Below, in pieces: positions 1 to 11,939 of a stretch of DNA of 64,000 bases. Position numbers and translations under genes: made by a program. The notes beneath the pieces were generated by a model, which was not told the origin of the DNA, made no database searches, and saw only the letters and a program-made list of their open reading frames with translations. Positions within the stretch are counted from its first letter, which is position 1. Every line of letters begins with the position of its first letter. This DNA is from Sipunculus nudus. Lineage: Eukaryota > Annelida > Sipuncula > Golfingiida > Sipunculidae. The DNA is taken from contig CM049312.1 of the NCBI GenBank assembly GCA_026874595.1, positions 55,805,429 through 55,869,428 on the forward strand, in the 5' to 3' direction.

Positions 1-831
1 CCTGACCAAACCAAAAATTGGGTCACTGTAACTTCATTCCTTCAGAAATTAAGGAAAAACCTCAATTTTCAATTAAAATCCTGTTATAACAAATCAAGAC
101 TGCCCAATATCAAAACCACTGATGTTGTTTTGTTCATATTTGTAATAACTATTCCTCTGTATGTATCTTATAAACCTATTAGAAATTAGGTCTATATTGC
201 ATAATTTATAGGAGTTAAGGGCCCAAATATAATGTATATTGTCAAAATATAAGGAAATATATTTACCCTTTTTGACATGGTAACTGCTGAGCTAGAATGC
301 CTTTTCAGGCATGTAGCTTTATTTAATGAACATTTAGCTGTATGCTAAAAATTAGATCTGAGTTTTGTAATTGTATCTGCCAAAACAGAGTTTTGCAGAT
401 ACTATGTTTTTGACTGGGGTTCTGCCGCATTTGTTTCCGGAATAGAACTCTGAAACCAGACAGATTTTTCCGAAACTTAACATGATTTTCAGGTCACATG
501 TGAACTGGTGCCAAAATATTTTGCGTTGACCTCTGACCTTTCCTCTCTCCAGTGCGTCCATCTGCGCGTCTGTTTTGACACAATAACCCACATATCTTAG
601 GACTTGTTTGACCAATCAGGGGAAAAAAAAAAAATTGCACGAATGTAGCCCTTGGATAGCTTTATAACATACATAAAGAATGGTGGTCATATGATTAGTA
701 CTTGATAATCACCAAAAGGCAGTATAATTTCCTCTTACATTTGCAAATGCTATTATATAAAAAACAACAATGGGAATTTTTAATTTGCTGAAATTTTACA
801 AAATTCAGCTGAATGCCATGACCCATGGTGT
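1..831 (+). mobile_element. Family A (pearl/HINE-like) element, copy 1, left part outside window
   Basis: Positions 1-360 match the internal unit of family A seen at 5750, 6430, 46390, 47060, 54540 and 55230 (shared phrases such as AAATTGGGTCA and ATTAAGGAAAAACCTC). The right end at 806-831 is a degenerate version of the family A terminus (CAGCTGA, then a gap, then GACCCATGG). The copy is interrupted by family B at 369-688. The usual final CCCTTG is missing here. No protein is encoded; this looks like a non-autonomous element. Confidence 0.7.
369..688 (+). repeat. Family B dispersed repeat, copy 1, with terminal hairpin
   Basis: This copy begins with a 30-nt hairpin at 373-402 (arms GTATCTGC and GCAGATAC plus an AAAAC/GTTTT extension, loop AGA). 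It is homologous to 29029-29317 and to 62034-62345. Shared landmarks are GGTCACATGTGAACTG, a CTGCGCGTCTGT stretch, AACCCACATATC and TAGCCCTTGGATAGCTTT. Reading frames through it are by-products of this conserved DNA, not genes. It interrupts family A copy 1. Confidence 0.8.
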
Positions 832-834
832 TTA

Positions 835-3819
835 TCCTTAATAAAAGTTGGCATATTTCCCATATTTTATATCAGCTGGTAAAACTTAAATATAAGATAA
901 AGAACTCTCTCTATTGGCTTGTTTTTGCAGGAAATTCACTCTCTTCTTGGTGTAAATATACTTTTGCAATGTATTTCCCTGTCTTAATTTTGGTCAGCCA
1001 ATCCACAGGAAGGAAGGAGATCACATGATTATTATGAATATTGCATCTAATGTACATGGACAGACTTTCTTGAGCAGTGACAGTTTTGAATCATGAGACC
1101 TGGGCTTTATGATGTTCATCATTCTGACCTTGTACTTGTTGCATGCACTTTACTTGCAGAGACAAACAGGGGAGATTCAATTCTCACTGAAGAGGGTGAA
1201 CTATGAATATTCATGAATAAAGATCACATGGGCTGTCTTGTGATTTTGGCAAATTATGTAAATAAACTCAAGGTGTAATGGAAATTAATGTAAGTTGTAT
1301 ATATTGTACATAAATGGGTACAGAGTGTGCTTTAGTATGACTGAGGTATTGAGATCTTGATTATGATGAAAGAACTCCATGATTTTTGTCTTTTTTTGGT
1401 GGTATTTACTAGTCATTGATAACAAAGTGTTTATTAATACTTGTAGGTGATGGATGTTCTGTGTTAATTATTTAATTAGAAATATAATATAAATTTCATT
1501 CTCAGCCTGAAATTTTTTTGTATGAATGCTATTATGTATGGTGGTTAATTTATATATAAAATGGATTTAAATGAGATTGTTATTAATTTTGTGGTATGTG
1601 TTTAGTATTTGTTTCACAGCAGTCTGTTGAATGTGCCTGTCTGTTTAGTATCTTTAGTAAAGAACTTGATTCACTGGCAATGTCTAGCGTCACTGGCGAA
1701 TATACAGAGATAAAAAGAAACTTTCTTCTAACTTGAACTTACCTGTAAGCCCGACGAGCTTTTGTGTAGGTCACTAACATTTCACTGTTACCTTTTCATG
1801 ATCAAAGTACCTTGTATTTGGAATGTTTCTTTTCAGCTAAAACAAGCTTTTTTCTGCAGCATACTTTAAGTGGGACATTATTTTATCGTCAAATTAATCC
1901 TTTAATCTTATTTATAATTTATTAAGATTTTGGTTTGAATACAAAACTGGGAATCCCAATGACTGCCAACAAACTCGGCAACGGAAGGAATGTAGTTCCA
2001 AATTCCCCACATGGTGGTGCTAGTATTTCTGGTTACCATGAGGAAAGTTTTAATTAAAGAATTATTAATGTGACGTCATTAATAATATTACTCATATTTT
2101 TCATCATAACGCTGTTATTTTTTCTACGCAAGACAGGTAAGTAGACTCCTTTTTATAACCCAGAAACATAAGTATAAAAAATTTAAAGTGTCAAAATTGA
2201 AGTTGCAGCTGTATCTGTTTATCACTGTCTTACGTTTCTTGTGGTCAGTTGTGTTTATAGTGGCGTTTATTCAACACTAAGAAAGAAGAAACCGCAGGGT
2301 GGATAAAATTGGAAAACTTGTGTGAATGCATTATAATGATTGTAAAGGTTGGGGTTAAAATTAGAATTGTTACTCTGCGTTGCAGAATATATAAGTAACC
2401 TTCTGACAATGAAGGTAATATTTTTGTGCAGTCTTTTAGATCGTATACATAGGGCTTTGAAAATACACAAACCAGAGCAGTTTTTACACAAACCAGAGCA
2501 GTTTTAGTACATATTTGTTGCCAACTTAATAAGACCACTGTGAACCATGCATGGTAGAAATTTAAATCAATCTGGAGACTTAATCTGCTTAGTAAAGTAC
2601 CTAAACCATCAGAGTATGGTTTCAGTTGATAAAAAGAAATAAAATGAGAGCTAATGATTCAACCGTGCTTATTTTGTCTGGATTTTTTTATTGGGTGATA
2701 CTTATTATCTCATATTTTATTAAGATAACAGGGCAGGTTTAATCTGTATATAAGCAGTCAAATTTTCACAAACATCGCAGCATATACGGAAATAAACCTG
2801 TCCTTAGCAAAAATAAATGTGTAATTTAAACACATTTTTCAAATCAGCCATTCACAATGCTCATTGCACATATTTAAAAAGAAAATATTGATAAACCAAG
2901 ACCTAGCATTCATTTTATCTTTCATTTCCATTGTAACATTACTCCGTCATGAAAACTTATATTTCCGATTTGTCGTGAGGACGTGAGCGAATAGACAAAT
3001 TTTCACGTTGGATCTAATTATTTTGATCGTTGTTTTTATTGACCATTGGACAAAGCAATAGTTTGCAGGCAATATTACATTAAAATTTGAACTCTGATTT
3101 TAGGGCGTGATAACGTTGTCCTTTGTGAGAGGTTGAATGAAGAGTCATGTGACTGTTTAATGTAAATTAACCTTACTTTCGTGGTGTCTTGTTGGTGATT
3201 AATAATTTGAATGAATATGTTGTTTGATAGATTACATTACTCAAATAGGAGATTAATTTGAGAGTGCGATCTGTTGATTCAGTGATATGAAATATGAATG
3301 TATATAGACGGGTCACACAGATGCCTGTCACACAGTCTTTCTTGGTTGTTGACTGAACAATATTAACAATGAGAGCTTTATCAAAGGCACGCTGGTGATT
3401 TTATATCGCTTAAGCAGGAAAAATTAGTTAGGAACTGAACGATTTCATGACACTTTCCGATAACTTACCCAATGTGCTAATTAATGTATTTTTATCACTA
3501 TTGTGCTGTACTGTGATGATTTTGTTGCACATGAATGCCCTGTTCATTAATTTGTAGATAATAAATTCTAGATTTAACAGAGCTGTGTAACCTGTGATCT
3601 GTTCATTTTCTCTAGGACTTACCCGGACCCAAAAAAATACAAGTGGTTCTCATTAGTAGTCTAGGAGGCCACAGAGGAAATGTGTAAAGTGCATGTGTTA
3701 TAAATGATTCAGTAGCGCTGTGATAAAGGCACGGGAATGCGACACAAAGTTATTCCAATGGCAGTACAGTGCTAACGTGCGAATTTGTCGGCACAGAGTT
3801 TCGCTGCAAATTTGACATG
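835..3819. other. No gene seen
   Basis: AT-rich DNA with stops in all frames and no recognisable protein, repeat pair or RNA. The only marked structure is the CRE-containing hairpin at 2061-2086. It could be unique intergenic or intronic sequence. Confidence 0.5.
2061..2086. promoter_or_regulatory. CRE site (TGACGTCA) inside a 10-bp-arm palindrome
   Basis: The full 8-bp CREB/ATF consensus TGACGTCA lies at 2071-2078. It sits in a perfect inverted repeat with arms ATTATTAATG and CATTAATAAT and a 6-nt centre TGACGT. No gene is seen nearby, so a regulatory role is only a possibility. Confidence 0.3.
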
Positions 3820-3823
3820 TAGG

Positions 3824-3858
3824 AATCACGCCCCGCGAAGATGGAAGATTATACTACT
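3824..3858 (+). repeat. 35-bp exact repeat shared with 25299-25333
   Basis: A GC-rich stretch around ACGCCCCGCGAAGATGGAAG is identical over 35 bases in the two places, 21.5 kb apart. In the second copy it lies directly before a small foldback and a LINE. It is probably the edge of a dispersed element. A 14-G run follows at 3920-3933. Confidence 0.6.
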
Positions 3859-4039
3859 TTTTGTTATTGTAGGATTGTCTTGTTATACATTACAGTGTCG
3901 TCAATTTTTCTTCCAGGGTGGGGGGGGGGGGGGATGACTTTGTATATACATATACACACACACATATATATACCCTTTTCCTTTTCAGCGTGTCTGAGTG
4001 TTATTCAACTATATATATATATATAAATACGTAACCGTC

Positions 4040-4460
4040 ATTGCCACTTGTCAGTACTTTAAGCATTATCAGTCAAAACCTATTGGACAGATTGGGCTGA
4101 AATTTTGCATGTCCATTTACCTGAGATACTTCCATCCTGTGTCCAAAACTAGTGGCGCTATCTTTAATTGTTTTTGTGTGGTATCCATCCGTACTTTTGC
4201 TTTAGGTGAATATTGCTTATATTTCAGGAGTGGTTCAATGTATTGGTCTGAAATTTGGCATGTACATCTATCTTGGAGAGTTTTGTCGAAAAATAGAAAG
4301 GTGGCGACACCTACCTTACTGTTTTTATAGTATATATTAATGCCCTTTTCTCAGGAACGATTTGCCGTATTGGCCTAAAATTGTGTTTTACAAAGATCTT
4401 GGATACCTCCATCTCATATTCAAGACTGGTGGCACCACCTTCCGTACCGTTTTATTAGTA
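4040..4460 (+). repeat. Family C dispersed repeat, copy 1
   Basis: Homologous to 51795-52285 plus 57703-57770. Shared landmarks are TGAAATTTTGCATGT, TGGTGGCGCCACCTACCTT-like blocks, CATCTTGGAGAGTTTT and TTTTTATAGTATA. Internally it is made of degenerate units of about 150-170 bp. The site TTTTTATAGTATA near 4320-4333 is the empty version of the site occupied by the 5.4-kb family A element at 52286. Confidence 0.75.
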
Positions 4461-4469
4461 TAAATTAAT

Positions 4470-5360
4470 TATACAAAAATGTAATTAAAAATATAACACA
4501 ATAACGGTCATAGCGAATCCCGTACACTGTAAAAAATGGAGACGCGCCCAATGTTTTGTACGGTACACCAGTGTTATATTTGAATACCCACGTATTTAAA
4601 AGGTCCGTGTTAATACAGAAAACACTGGTGTCTAGGCCTACTGATAGACACAAGACGTGCTTTTGCAAACATGTTACAACGTCCCTTTAAAGTGGTATAA
4701 TTCTGTCAACAAATGTCTCACTACATTTTAACAGTATCAAAAGTGTGTATTTGAACTTTAAAAAATAATATTTAATATAAATACACGTGTTTCATGCATT
4801 ATTGATAGGGGTCAGTATTTGACCATCTATATTTGCAGTTAAATAATTTGTGGGATTTGAGGTATAATAGGTCTTATGATGCCAATCCCTTCATTCATTT
4901 ATTCGTCAGCCCCTAAAACACGAGCAGTATAAACACCCCGGGTGTTTATAAGCGGATCGATATAAACACCTGAAAAAATTGGAGTGTTTTCATGAATGAC
5001 AAGGGTCCAGTGCTTAATGAGATCACGTGATACTGTGACGCCAGCTGCTGATAAATGCGCGGTTGATTTGAAATGGCCTATATATGTTTCTTCATACTAA
5101 TATGTATTTAGACATCCAAACATCCAGTGCACTCGATTTGTATCTAATGTCATTTAAAATGTCACCATGTGAACACAGGTACGTCTTTATTTATCTAAAC
5201 TATTATTATATAATTAAATTTATTTTATATTGATATTACAAGAAATTACTTTTATTTGTTACTTTCTCGCTTCCGTATGATAGACATTGTTAAAATGTAA
5301 ATCTGAAAATTGTCGCCAGGTTGGTTTCAACATAGTTTTGGTTAACTGCGTTTGAGGTAT
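4470..5360. other. No gene seen
   Basis: AT-rich sequence without a supported reading frame. The stretch CACCCCGGGTGTTTATA around 4936-4975 and short TATAAACACC repeats are visible but not assigned. Confidence 0.4.
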
Positions 5361-5496
5361 ATGGTACAAATGGCAATCTGGTACGCTTGGCAATTGTTTC
5401 AGTACAGATCGCAAATGGGAGTTTTACTGGTAAAAATCCCAATTGCAATCTGTACTGGTACAACTGCTAATCATACCAGATTGCCGTTTGTCCCAT
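5361..5496. repeat. 136-bp foldback (near-perfect long hairpin)
   Basis: The left arm starts ATGGTACAAATGGCAATCTG. The right arm, read in reverse complement, starts TGGGACAAACGGCAATCTGG. The arms pair with few mismatches over about 60 bp and meet at GTTTTACTGGTAAAAA near 5421. It lies immediately left of the LINE remnant at 5510. It could be a foldback MITE or a head-to-head duplication. Confidence 0.75.
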
Positions 5497-5509
5497 GACA
5501 TATGTATAT

Positions 5510-5570
5510 GTAAAATTGGTCTTGAATTAATATCTTAAAATTACAGACCTGTGGGTAATTTACCATTTTT
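5510..5570 (+). pseudogene. CR1/L2-like LINE reverse transcriptase, 5' piece, cut off by family A
   Basis: The last codons before the family A element spell NYRPVGNLPFL, the canonical NYRPVS.LPFLSK motif of CR1/L2/Rex-type reverse transcriptases. The frame resumes at 8709 with SKVLEK. The LINE was therefore split by insertion of the element at 5571-8706. Leftwards the frame has a stop and is lost near 5510, close to the foldback. Confidence 0.8.
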
Positions 5571-8500
5571 AGCTCAGCTGACTATAAGTCATCTGAGCTA
5601 TAGTCATGGTCCATTGTCCGTCGTCCGTCCGTCTGTTTGTCCGTCCGTCCGTCCGTCTGGATGTCCGTCCGTAAGACTGGCACGTTCCGACACCGTTGGA
5701 CCTACGAATCTGAATTTCGGCATACGGTTAGATGTCCCCATAATCTCCTACCATGCCAAAAATTGGGTCAATAGGACTTCATTCCTTTGAGATATTAAGG
5801 AAAAACCTCAATTTTTTATTAGAAATCTATTTTCACACTTCAGGACTGCCTAATATCAAAACCACTCATCTGGTTTTCTTCATATTTACCATAAATATTC
5901 CTATATATAGTTCCTATGTACATGCCAGATATTAAGTCAGTATTATATAATTTTAAAAAGTTATGGGCCCAAACATAATGGACTTTGTAAAAAAATCAGG
6001 AAGTTATTTGGTCACTTAAGACCAAAAGTGTTAAAGGTAGGGAATTTTTTCCAGTAATACAACTTTAATTAATCAAAATTGTATACCAAAAATTAGATCA
6101 AAATCTGTTAAATTTTTTTAAATATTGGCAAAAATATAAAATTTGTACCTTAAATTTTGCCCAACTTTGGCCTAGCACGTTTTTTTCCTGTAAGTACTGT
6201 GGATTTAATTTTCACACCATGTATACATAAGGATCAAATCTGTTAAAATCTGAAATTTGAAAATAAAAGCTTGAAAATTAGGCTAGTTATTGAATTTTTT
6301 TTGGAGGCTCTTGTTGTATTCCCTTACATTGTCAAGCAGTCCACTTTGATGACTGTAGGTCATTCATTGCACATCTCTATGCTCCCCAGGCTGTTGACAT
6401 AATTTTAGATGTCCCCAAAATCTCCTACCATACCGAAAATTGGGTCATTAGGACTTTGTTCCTTCGAGATATTAAGGAAAAAAACTCTGTTTTCCATAAA
6501 AAAAAGCCATTGTTACACTTCAAGGCTGCCTAATGTCAAAACCACTGATCTGTTTTTGATCGTATTTAGTATTCACATTTTTTTATACATTTTCTATGAA
6601 CATACCAAAAATTAGGTCAGTATTGGGTATTATTTTGAAGTTATGGGCCAAAACATAATGCAATTTTTTTTAAAAATCAGGAAATATATTTACTCACCTA
6701 ACATGAGAATTGCTGAACCTAGAGACTTTTTTTCAGGAATATAACTTTATTTAATCAAGATTCAATTGTTTACCCAAAATGAGATCTGAATTTTGCAAAT
6801 TTTTCAAGTTATTAGCATAAATAAAAAATCAATACCTTAAATTTTGTCCAACTTTGGCACTGTTGATATAATTTTCCCAGCATATATGCATAAGGATTTA
6901 ATCTTTTAAAATCTGAACTTTCAAAAGAAGTTGATTGGAATGAATAGCTTTTATTCATGTTTTTATACACCATGTCAAGTGTTGTTTACATCTAGCCCAC
7001 CTAGTAGTACAGCCTTCACTTGCATTATGTAACCCACCCCAGGCAGCTTACCTTGGCCCAGCTTGGCCACTGCTAGCAGGCTTCCCCTCTGCCCTGCACT
7101 CATCCCCCCAGCTGGTGCATAAACTAGATGAATGTGATAATTTTTCTGTGTTTTATTTTATTCTTGGACATGCTACATTTTAGATTTTGTATTGAACCAC
7201 CAGGGTTACAATGATTAAAGTGTACATTTAATTGTGTCCACAAAGTGGTGTATTGCTGTGAAAGTGTGGATGTTCATGAGATAAGTAATTCCTTACTTCA
7301 GAAGAGTAAAAACTTCACCAGGTGTGAAATTGACTATTAATTCCAGTAATTAATTAAAACTGGGATAGTAATTAGCACAATGATTTTGTTTGTCCCTCAT
7401 TCAACCATCAGTGTGTATACTTTATTTGAAAAGATGTTTTATTTTATCAAATTTACTTTTATTTTATTTTGGTGAATAAAAATTAAGCATGTCCTGAAAA
7501 CTCCAATGTGCAAAACTTTTAATAGTGATTCAAGGAATATTCTTGTAAATGTCATGTTGTGGCATTATTTATTTTCTTTTAAAATCAGTTTAAACATTTA
7601 TGATTTAAAAATAATAAAATGTATGTGTATGCATAATATGACCCAATGTTTTTTACTCTGTATATATAATGATTGCAACTTTTGCAACAATTCTTATATT
7701 TTAACTTATATTTTCAGGTTTTTTAATTAAAAATTTATAAAATGTAAATAAAAAAATGATTCAGATAAAAACTTCTCAATGGAAAAAGTGGATCTGCTTA
7801 AAAAATAGGATTATATATAAACTTAAATGCATTATTCTCTTGAAAGTGAAATAAAGGTATTAGTCCATTCTGTCCACTTGCCTGTCCATCTGTAAATTTT
7901 CGTATGCAACACAGTATCTCAAAACTTTTACTGTTTTTCTTCATGACAGTCTTGTCAGAGTATTAGTTTGCAATCATATATTTAGAACTTTACTATAACC
8001 AAGTAGGAGGGCCCCTTTCCTCTTAGCTTTTCATATTCTTATATAAATGAAAAACATTACAATAGAATATTTCTACATCCACCTTCGTGCTGCCCTCACT
8101 TTTCCCTTCTCCGAACCCCATCCCAAAGTTAGCCTCAGTAAGCAGGAACAAGATGAATCAGATATATTCATACTTTAATATTTTGTATAACTAATCGTCC
8201 ATAGGTACCTATGTACATGCCAGAAATTATGTCAATATTGTGTAATATGTAGACATAGTGGGCATCACAATAATGTACCTTGTCAAGACTAAAGAGATAT
8301 TGTGTCATACAGTCACATATTCATCAGCATAGTTAATCATAACATCATATCTGTCAAATTGAACGCTTGCAGGCTACCATACACTTTAGATCCTTCAACA
8401 AATAGTCTTATTATCATTCTACCACTGCTTATTACTGCTGTCATTGCATTCATATTTGCTCAAATATATCACAATTTTCAACCCCTCCTAAATAAATAAA

Positions 8501-8706
8501 AAATAAACCACTTTATTTGACTCTATTAATCCATCAGTCAGGTAATTTCATTTATCATTTACTCACATATTACATTACATTTCTTTATAATAGCCCAACA
8601 TGTACATGATATTCATAAGCTTTATCGACTCGATATAGTATCACAGTGGAGAAACATTTATAGTCAAATCACGATCAGCTGAGCACCGTGACCCATGGGT
8701 CCCTTG
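5571..8706 (+). mobile_element. Family A (pearl/HINE-like) element, copy 2, complete
   Basis: The left end is AGCTCAGCTGACTATAAG followed by TCATCTGAGCT, which folds as a hairpin with an 11-bp stem (one mismatch) and a 7-nt loop. The right end is TCAGCTGAGC, then ACCCATGGGTCCCTTG. The two ends are asymmetric inverted repeats (AGCTCAGCTGA/TCAGCTGAGC). A (GTCC)n run lies at about 5614-5670, and a unit of about 670 bp is present twice (from about 5730 and 6404). It sits in the T run of a LINE codon block: five T on the left, two on the right, where five are expected. No transposase is encoded. Confidence 0.85.
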
Positions 8707-8708
8707 TT

Positions 8709-10160
8709 ATCAAAAGTACTCGAAAAAAACAGCCTTGTCTGAATTTAATCAACATACTAAGAGCCAAGAATTAATGCCAGATTATCAGTCAGCATACAGA
8801 GCTAATTACTCGTGTAAAACTTCACTAATCAAACTTACTAACGTCATATTATGGGCGATGGAACGTCAAGAAATTACAGCAATGATAGCAATAGATTTGT
8901 CAGCCGCTTTTGACACGGTTGATCACTCAATTTTATTAGAAGTGCTATACAATAAATTCGCTATAAATGGAAATGTTCTGGAATGGTTTGACAGTTACCT
9001 AAGACCCAGATCATGTAAAGTGAAAATAGGTGATAAGTTTTCAAGGAATATGGACCTAACTTTTTCGCTTCCTCAAGGAAGCTGTGCAGGGCCAATCCTT
9101 TATCTGGCGTATGCCAGTACATTACAGGAAGTTATTCCAGGAGACATCCAACTTCATGGATATGAAGATGACCATGCAATTAAGTGTTCATTCAGTGCTA
9201 ACAATCGTCAAGCAGAGAACGCCACCATCCGAAAACTGGAAACTTGTGCGAAAGACATTAAAACGTGGATGGACTCAAACAGACTAAAAATGAATAATTC
9301 GAAGACAGAATTCATTATGTTTGGTAACAATGGACAGTTATCAAAATGCACATCATCTCAGTAAAATGTAAACGGAGAACACGTTGAACTTTCAGATAAT
9401 ATTAACATCACAAACATCACATTTCATTGAAATGTAGAACTGCAGTGCATAATATTCATAGAATTAAGCAGATCAGATCCATACTCACGATGGAAGCAAC
9501 TCGCACATTAGTTCGTGGACCAGTCATGTCTCACCTTGACCATTGCAATGGAATTTTATTTGGTCTACCAGAAAGATCAATTAAAAAGCTACAACGTGTG
9601 CAAAACATTGCAGCAAAATTAGTATTAAACAAGGAAAAATACGAAAGTGCAACAGAAGCTCGTAAGGCATTACACTAGTTACCTATTCGTGCTCGCATAG
9701 AACATAAAGTCTTGACCGTTGTCTTCAAATGCTTAGAAGGAACTGCACCAGATTACTTTAAGAAATTGATAGAGGCACAGAAACCAGGCAGATTAGGGCT
9801 TAGATCTGACAGGGGTGTAAGAAGGCTAGTAGTACCCCCTACAAAACGGAAAACATTTGCTTCGCGATCTTTCAGGGTTTGTGGTCCAGAGCTATGGAAC
9901 AGCATTCCAGAAGAACTGAAAGCAATATCACGTTTTGAACAATTTACGAAGGACGTTAAAACTTACCTTTTTAGAAAATACTATACCTAAATATTTTATA
10001 TTTTTACCGATATAACTATTTTAACTTTTTAGTGTCATTGATAATTTAGTAAATATGTGGTTCTATTTTTAAATATGATGGTTTAGTTGTAAAGCGCATT
10101 TGAAACATACGTGTAAAAATAGCGCTATACGAAATAAATATAGTTAGTTAGTTATATATA
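8709..10160 (+). pseudogene. CR1/L2-like LINE, reverse transcriptase to 3' tail, degenerate
   Basis: Reverse transcriptase motifs in order: DLSAAFDTVDHSILL near 8896, LPQGSCAGPILYLAY near 9069, then YEDD at 9161-9172 in place of the usual YADD, and RLKMNNSKTEFIMFG near 9282. The frame closes at 9362. About 25 codons of the usual YLG...D..L block are missing before it resumes near 9427. A TAG at 9676-9678 replaces the Trp of the H-W-LP motif. The C-terminal tail (WNSIPEEL block) ends at 9990. The 3' end carries AGCGCTATACGAAATAAATA and TAGT repeats, the usual tail of this LINE group. The element is inactive by frameshift, stop and altered catalytic box, and is split upstream by family A. Confidence 0.9.
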
Positions 10161-10570
10161 CTTACTTATATTTTAATTCCAATTAGAACTATTGTCTAAG
10201 ATGAATAAATAAAAATATATTTAAATATATTTGCTGTGTAGAGTTATCAATAAATAATATATTAATGACACTGCATTTCCAATGCGTACATGTTTCACAG
10301 ACACCTCAGCCGTCTAATAAGTTATGGGGCTAAATTTTTGTTTTGACGTCTCCTGGCAAACTCCGATATTCCATCCCAAGGATGTAGCTCAATGTTTCTG
10401 CATGTGAACTGACATCAGTCCCACACCAGCACAGGATTTTATCATTAGACAAAGTGAAATCCCGGGAATTACGGGTAGTACCGAACGGGAGGACCAGAGG
10501 TGGGGGCATGGCCTTTAGCCTTACTTTGCTACGCCCCCTATGATTAGGTAATTATTATCCTTTGCCGCCT
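10161..10570. other. No gene seen
   Basis: AT-rich at first, then a GC-richer block at 10320-10545 that I cannot assign. No reading frame of note. Confidence 0.4.
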
Positions 10571-10571
10571 C

Positions 10572-10915
10572 CGTCGTCCGTCACGGATAAGATATTAACG
10601 CAAAAACTCAAAAAAATTGAAGTGATCCACCAAACATGCAGCATTGATGCATCTTATCAAAGGCTAAGACATGGATGACCTTGACACCATTTTTCAAGAT
10701 CACAGTGTCGATAATGCTAAAATGATGGTGTTACGAAATAAGTGGAAAAGATTTTGACGTACAGTCACCAAATTTGCAGCTTTGATGCACCTTAACAATT
10801 GCTAAGTCAAGTTCAAACATAGATGACCTTGACGCAATTTTTCAAGGTCACAGCAGCGATAATGCTGAATTGATTTGATTATAACGCAAAAACCGAAAAA
10901 AGATTTCAGTTACAC
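10572..10915 (+). repeat. Family F tandem repeat, about 145-bp units
   Basis: After CGTCGTCCGTC at 10572 come about two and a half units. Unit starts are near 10592, 10735 and 10880. They share AACGCAAAAAC, CACCAAA.ATGCAGC, GATGCA.CTTA and GATGACCTTGAC..CA.TTTTTCAAG.TCACAG. The plan (CGTCC-type lead followed by units of about 150 bp) resembles families A and B. Confidence 0.7.
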
Positions 10916-10919
10916 CTGA

Positions 10920-11640
10920 AATTTCGTTATGTATAATTAATGACGTGAAAGTGGATTACAACGTTTGATATAAAATTCCCAAGCATTTTAGACTTGAACA
11001 CAAATATAAAAAGATGGTGGCATTTCAAGATGAACTATAAGGGAAATTATTAAGTTTTTATTACAATAGTGACCGTTATTACAATAGTGGTTGCACAACC
11101 CGGTCACTATTGTAATAACGTTAACTATTTTAATAACTTTCGTTATTAGTATAATTAATAATGTAAGAGTGGATTATAACGTTTGGAATACAACAATTCT
11201 GCAGCATTTTAGACATGAATACAAATATAAAAAGATCGTGGCATTTCAAGATGAACTATATGAGGGAAATTATTTCTCCAGTGTTGGGATGAAAGTGGCG
11301 GCTATTTTTTTATTACAATAGTGACCGATATTACAATAGTGGTTGCTCGCCCCGGTCACTATTGTAATAACGTTCACTATTGTAATATATTTCGAAAAAG
11401 GTATAATTGATGACGAAAGAGTGGATTTCAACGTTTGGAATACTATAATTCCCCAGCATTTCACACTTGAACACAAATATAAAACCGTGGAGGCATTTCA
11501 AGATGAAAGATGATAGAATTATTTCTTCAGTGGTGAAACAAAAGTGGCCGCTAGAGTTTATTACAATAGTGACTGTTATTACAATAGTGGTTTCTCGACA
11601 CGGTCACTAATGTAATAAAGTTCACTAGTGTAATAACATA
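10920..11640. repeat. About 247-bp tandem units, each ending in a double hairpin
   Basis: Three units start near 10926, 11144 and 11391. Each has a body of about 150 bp (TATAATTAATGA, AGTGGATT.CAACGTTTG, CACAAATATAAAA, GGCATTTCAAGATGAA). A palindromic block follows, built from TATTACAATAGTG and its reverse complement. The first unit lacks about 30 bp. The block can form a stem of about 34 bp. Confidence 0.85.
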
Positions 11641-11935
11641 TAAAATACAAACTGATGCGATTTGGGTGTACGGATTATGAACTGTGTGGTTTTTTTTTGG
11701 GGGGGGGATGTCATTTGTTATAAGAATGTCGACGAATCTGGGATAAATTCCGCCTGCAACATCAGCCACTATTGTAATAAAAAAATAATTACAACAGTTT
11801 GCAACCACTTTTGTAATAATTATTATAATAGTGACCGTCTTTTATAACAATAGTGGTTGGCAAAAACTGGTCCTTACCAACCACTATTGTAATAATTATT
11901 ACAATAGGGAACGCTATTACAATAGTGGTTGCAAC
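11060..11935. repeat. Array of about 19 copies of the 13-mer TATTACAATAGTG in both orientations
   Basis: Intact or slightly altered copies are near 11061, 11078, 11105, 11123, 11313, 11329, 11357, 11373, 11560, 11577, 11604, 11622, 11765, 11803, 11820, 11840, 11880, 11896 and 11912. Direct pairs are followed by inverted pairs, so each cluster can fold back. The motif contains ACAATAG, which fits the SOX-type HMG-box consensus; that reading is inference. Confidence 0.85.
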
Positions 11936-11939
11936 AAGG

